The notes under the pieces are model-generated. The model ran no database searches, was not told where the DNA came from, and was given only the letters and a program-made list of their open reading frames with translations. Positions 62,447 to 64,000 of a DNA stretch of 64,000 bases are shown piece after piece. The stretch is from Desulfurispora thermophila DSM 16022 (GTDB lineage Bacteria; Bacillota; Desulfotomaculia; Desulfotomaculales; Desulfurisporaceae). The position numbers were made by a program, and so were the translations under genes. Numbering within the stretch: the first letter of the stretch is position 1; each line of letters begins with the position of its first letter. The stretch covers positions 1-64,000 of the forward strand of contig NZ_AQWN01000004.1 in the NCBI RefSeq assembly GCF_000376385.1. The letters run 5' to 3'.

Positions 62447-63355
62447 TCACACCTTTCCTAAAACAGCATTATTGGGTAGCGGTGGAGCAAATTCAGTTGA
62501 CTGACCGGCCCATTTTTCAATCAGTTCGGCTACTTCGCCGCACAGGGCGCGCACGCCGTCAGTACCCAGATCCAGCGCCTGCACACTGTGCCGGGCTTGT
62601 TGCAGAGAATCTCTGCTGCTTCTGAGCTGCCGGCAAATATGCTGGTAGGTTTGGGAAGCCAGGCTGGTAATCCGGTAGAGGCGGTCGATTTCCTCATTTT
62701 CCGTGCTCAGGAAATCTACTACCCGGCCGGCGCTCTGATGGGAGCGGTTCATGGCCCGGGCTACTTCGTGGGCGGTACGGCGACTTTTTTCCGCCAGCTT
62801 ATCAATCTCCCCTGCCACTACGGCAAAACCGCGTCCACTGTCTCCAGCCCGGGCAGCTTCAATGGCAGCGTTCAGAGCCAGCAAGCGGGTTTGCCCGGCG
62901 ATATTGTTGATGGCCTCCAGCAATTGTTCCATTACTTTTATTTCGTCCTGCAGAGTTCTCATCAGTTGACTGTTCTGTCCCAGCCGCTGTTGCAGATGTG
63001 CAAGCTGGCGGTTGGTCTGTTCCATCTCCTCGCCCATTTGGGTGGCTGTTTGATCCAGCAGGTCCATCTGCTGTTGGGCTATGTCCAGTTCGTTTAGGGC
63101 GTTTTGGACATGGCCGGCCAGTTCATTGGCCATTCCCAGGCTGCACTCGGCCGATTCCCGGGCCTGTTGCTGCAGCTCGGACAGGTTGCAGCCCACCGGG
63201 ACGTTGTCAGATGATGAAAAGTGTCCTGCCAGCGGCTGGATTTGTTGCAGCGCAGTATCGTCTGCAGCAGGTTGCCCGGCGGCCGTGTTCGGGGGAGCTA
63301 GACCGGGTGATCTGGGAGAAGGCAAAGGAAGGAAGTTGCGCCAAATAGAGAACAA
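62447..63355 (-). CDS. Soluble MCP-type signalling protein in the feo operon
   Basis: 302 residues, no membrane segments or sensor domain found. Residues about 50-290 form the cytoplasmic methyl-accepting signalling domain: the hairpin tip [18 protein letters not shown] and [19 protein letters not shown] are typical. Binding of CheA/CheW at the tip is expected. N-terminal 50 residues of low complexity. TTG start, AGGGG nine bases before. First gene downstream of the Fur box, so it is likely expressed under iron starvation. It may direct movement towards iron, or serve another signalling role. Confidence 0.82.
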   Translation of the reverse strand: MFSIWRNFLPLPSPRSPGLAPPNTAAGQPAADDTALQQIQPLAGHFSSSDNVPVGCNLSELQQQARESAECSLGMANELAGHVQNALNELDIAQQQMDLLDQTATQMGEEMEQTNRQLAHLQQRLGQNSQLMRTLQDEIKVMEQLLEAINNIAGQTRLLALNAAIEAARAGDSGRGFAVVAGEIDKLAEKSRRTAHEVARAMNRSHQSAGRVVDFLSTENEEIDRLYRITSLASQTYQHICRQLRSSRDSLQQARHSVQALDLGTDGVRALCGEVAELIEKWAGQSTEFAPPLPNNAVLGKV

Positions 63356-63376
63356 GAGAGGTCACCCCTAATAAAA

Positions 63377-63391
63377 TGAAAATCATAATCA
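63377..63391 (-). promoter_or_regulatory. Fur box
   Basis: TGAAAATCATAATCA matches the 7-1-7 Fur consensus TGATAAT-N-ATTATCA at 12 or 13 positions, just downstream of the -10 box of the feo promoter. Confidence 0.8.
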
Positions 63392-63402
63392 TTATTAATA
63401 AT

Positions 63403-63431
63403 CTTATAGCATTATTTTCAATAGCTGTCAA
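63403..63431 (-). promoter_or_regulatory. Sigma-A promoter of the feo operon
   Basis: Minus strand: TTGACA (63431-63426), 17 bases, TATAAG (63408-63403). The Fur box begins 11 bases downstream, covering the start site. Confidence 0.8.
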
Positions 63432-63473
63432 TATACTTTGTGAACTAGTGCCTATGTACTGGCAGGTGCAAGA

Positions 63474-63514
63474 AAAAGAGCGACCGGAATCAACATTATA
63501 CCGGTCGCTCTTTT
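63474..63514 (-). terminator. Rho-independent terminator of the phosphodiesterase gene
   Basis: 14-bp perfect stem AAAAGAGCGACCGG/CCGGTCGCTCTTTT with a 13-base loop. It can act in both directions; the gene upstream on the minus strand ends at 63551. Confidence 0.8.
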
Positions 63515-63550
63515 ATATAATGGGTGAGCAGGCAGGTTAGACAAGCTGGG

Positions 63551-64000
63551 TTATGGTTGTTTGTGGGCCGCTTTTACTGCTAGATCGGGAAAATCACAGA
63601 ATACGCCGTCCACATTTTCTTGGTACAGGAAGCGGTTCAGCATTTCGTCAATGGTTTGTACATATGCCGGCAGGCTGTCCTTGCGGAAAGTATACGGGTG
63701 TACAACCAGGTTGCGTTTATGGGCATCCGCTACCAGATGGGGGTTGACCACAGGATATTCTTTTTTATTGCCTTTGGCGTCAATGATTTGTTGATGCCAT
63801 GGGCCGATGCCGTTGGCGTACTGGGCAACCTTGTCCAGACCTTCCGGCGTCATCATCTGGTCATAGTTGGCACCGGGACAGTCGGCTTCTTCACCAATTA
63901 ACTGCACCAGGGGCATTTTGGCGCCCATTTGTTCCCGGAATTTGCGCAGATAATCCGGGTCGAAACACTGGACGTAGATTTTGGCATCAGGTTTGTTATA
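63551..64000 (-). CDS. Glycerophosphodiester phosphodiesterase, C-terminal part
   Basis: 149 residues; the gene begins outside the window. YVQCFDPDYLRKFREQMG, LVADAHKRNLVVHPYTFRKDS, LYQENVDGVFCDFPD match the end of GlpQ-type periplasmic GDPD enzymes: the catalytic TIM barrel closes with a GVFCDFPD strand. These cleave glycerophosphodiesters to glycerol 3-phosphate. The long insert-like region between IGEE and the NPHLVADAH motif fits the GlpQ (larger) subfamily. Signal peptide and active-site HRG motif are not in view. Confidence 0.85.
   Translation of the reverse strand, partial: YNKPDAKIYVQCFDPDYLRKFREQMGAKMPLVQLIGEEADCPGANYDQMMTPEGLDKVAQYANGIGPWHQQIIDAKGNKKEYPVVNPHLVADAHKRNLVVHPYTFRKDSLPAYVQTIDEMLNRFLYQENVDGVFCDFPDLAVKAAHKQP

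Overview
The window is about 64 kb of a fairly GC-rich bacterial chromosome. The genes for endospore formation (spoVT, spoIID, yabP, yabQ, spoIIE, DUF3794-like coat candidates), the order mfd-prsA-spoVT-mazG-hup-yabP-yabQ-divIC-S1-ppx-spoIIE-tilS-ftsH, a formate-tetrahydrofolate ligase and corrinoid methyltransferases point to an endospore-forming anaerobe of the Clostridia, most like the Desulfotomaculum/Peptococcaceae group. The genus is an inference. TTG start codons preceded by good ribosome binding sites are unusually common.

Region 1 (1-8.5 kb) is an accessory one-carbon region. It holds a broken cation/proton antiporter, a regulator with a MEDS (DcmR-type) sensor domain, an HPP membrane protein, and a methyltransferase operon: an MtrH-like protein, a UroD-type zinc methyltransferase and a UroD-corrinoid fusion protein. 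The corrinoid domain lacks the usual axial histidine. An FmdB-like zinc ribbon and a Uma2 nuclease follow. Region 2 (8.5-20.5 kb) carries rmuC, a MocR regulator divergent from azlCD, a cis-prenyltransferase homologue, a small cluster of likely spore-surface proteins, a CAP-domain protein, and a gene graveyard (a PIN-RmuC chimera and ABC-2 transporter stubs), then a zinc phospholipase, YbaK and a PrsW-like protein.

Region 3 (20.5-44.6 kb) is the conserved housekeeping and sporulation core from mfd to ftsH, then ndk, a thioesterase, fhs and a DUF134 regulator. An AT-rich acyltransferase and spoIID sit between hup and yabP. No S4-domain gene (rqcP) and no hprT are found in their usual places.

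Region 4 (44.6-54 kb) is a cobalamin-riboswitch operon. It encodes a large S-layer-anchored protein built like transcobalamin (alpha-alpha toroid plus DUF4430), a second membrane-anchored DUF4430 protein, a complete ECF transporter (T, fused A-A', S) and a CbiZ amidohydrolase. Together they look like corrinoid capture, uptake and remodelling, which fits the corrinoid methyltransferases of region 1. Two 2-hydroxyacyl-CoA dehydratase-type subunits follow in their own operon.

Region 5 (56.5-64 kb) has a lower-GC two-gene unit, a HEPN-like protein with a 922-residue protein carrying two P-loop domains, which is a candidate defence or conflict system. It is followed on the minus strand by a Fur-box-controlled ferrous iron operon (MCP-like protein, two FeoA, FeoB, FeoB-associated Cys-rich protein) and the end of a glycerophosphodiester phosphodiesterase gene. 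I saw no tRNA, rRNA, CRISPR array or intact insertion sequence.
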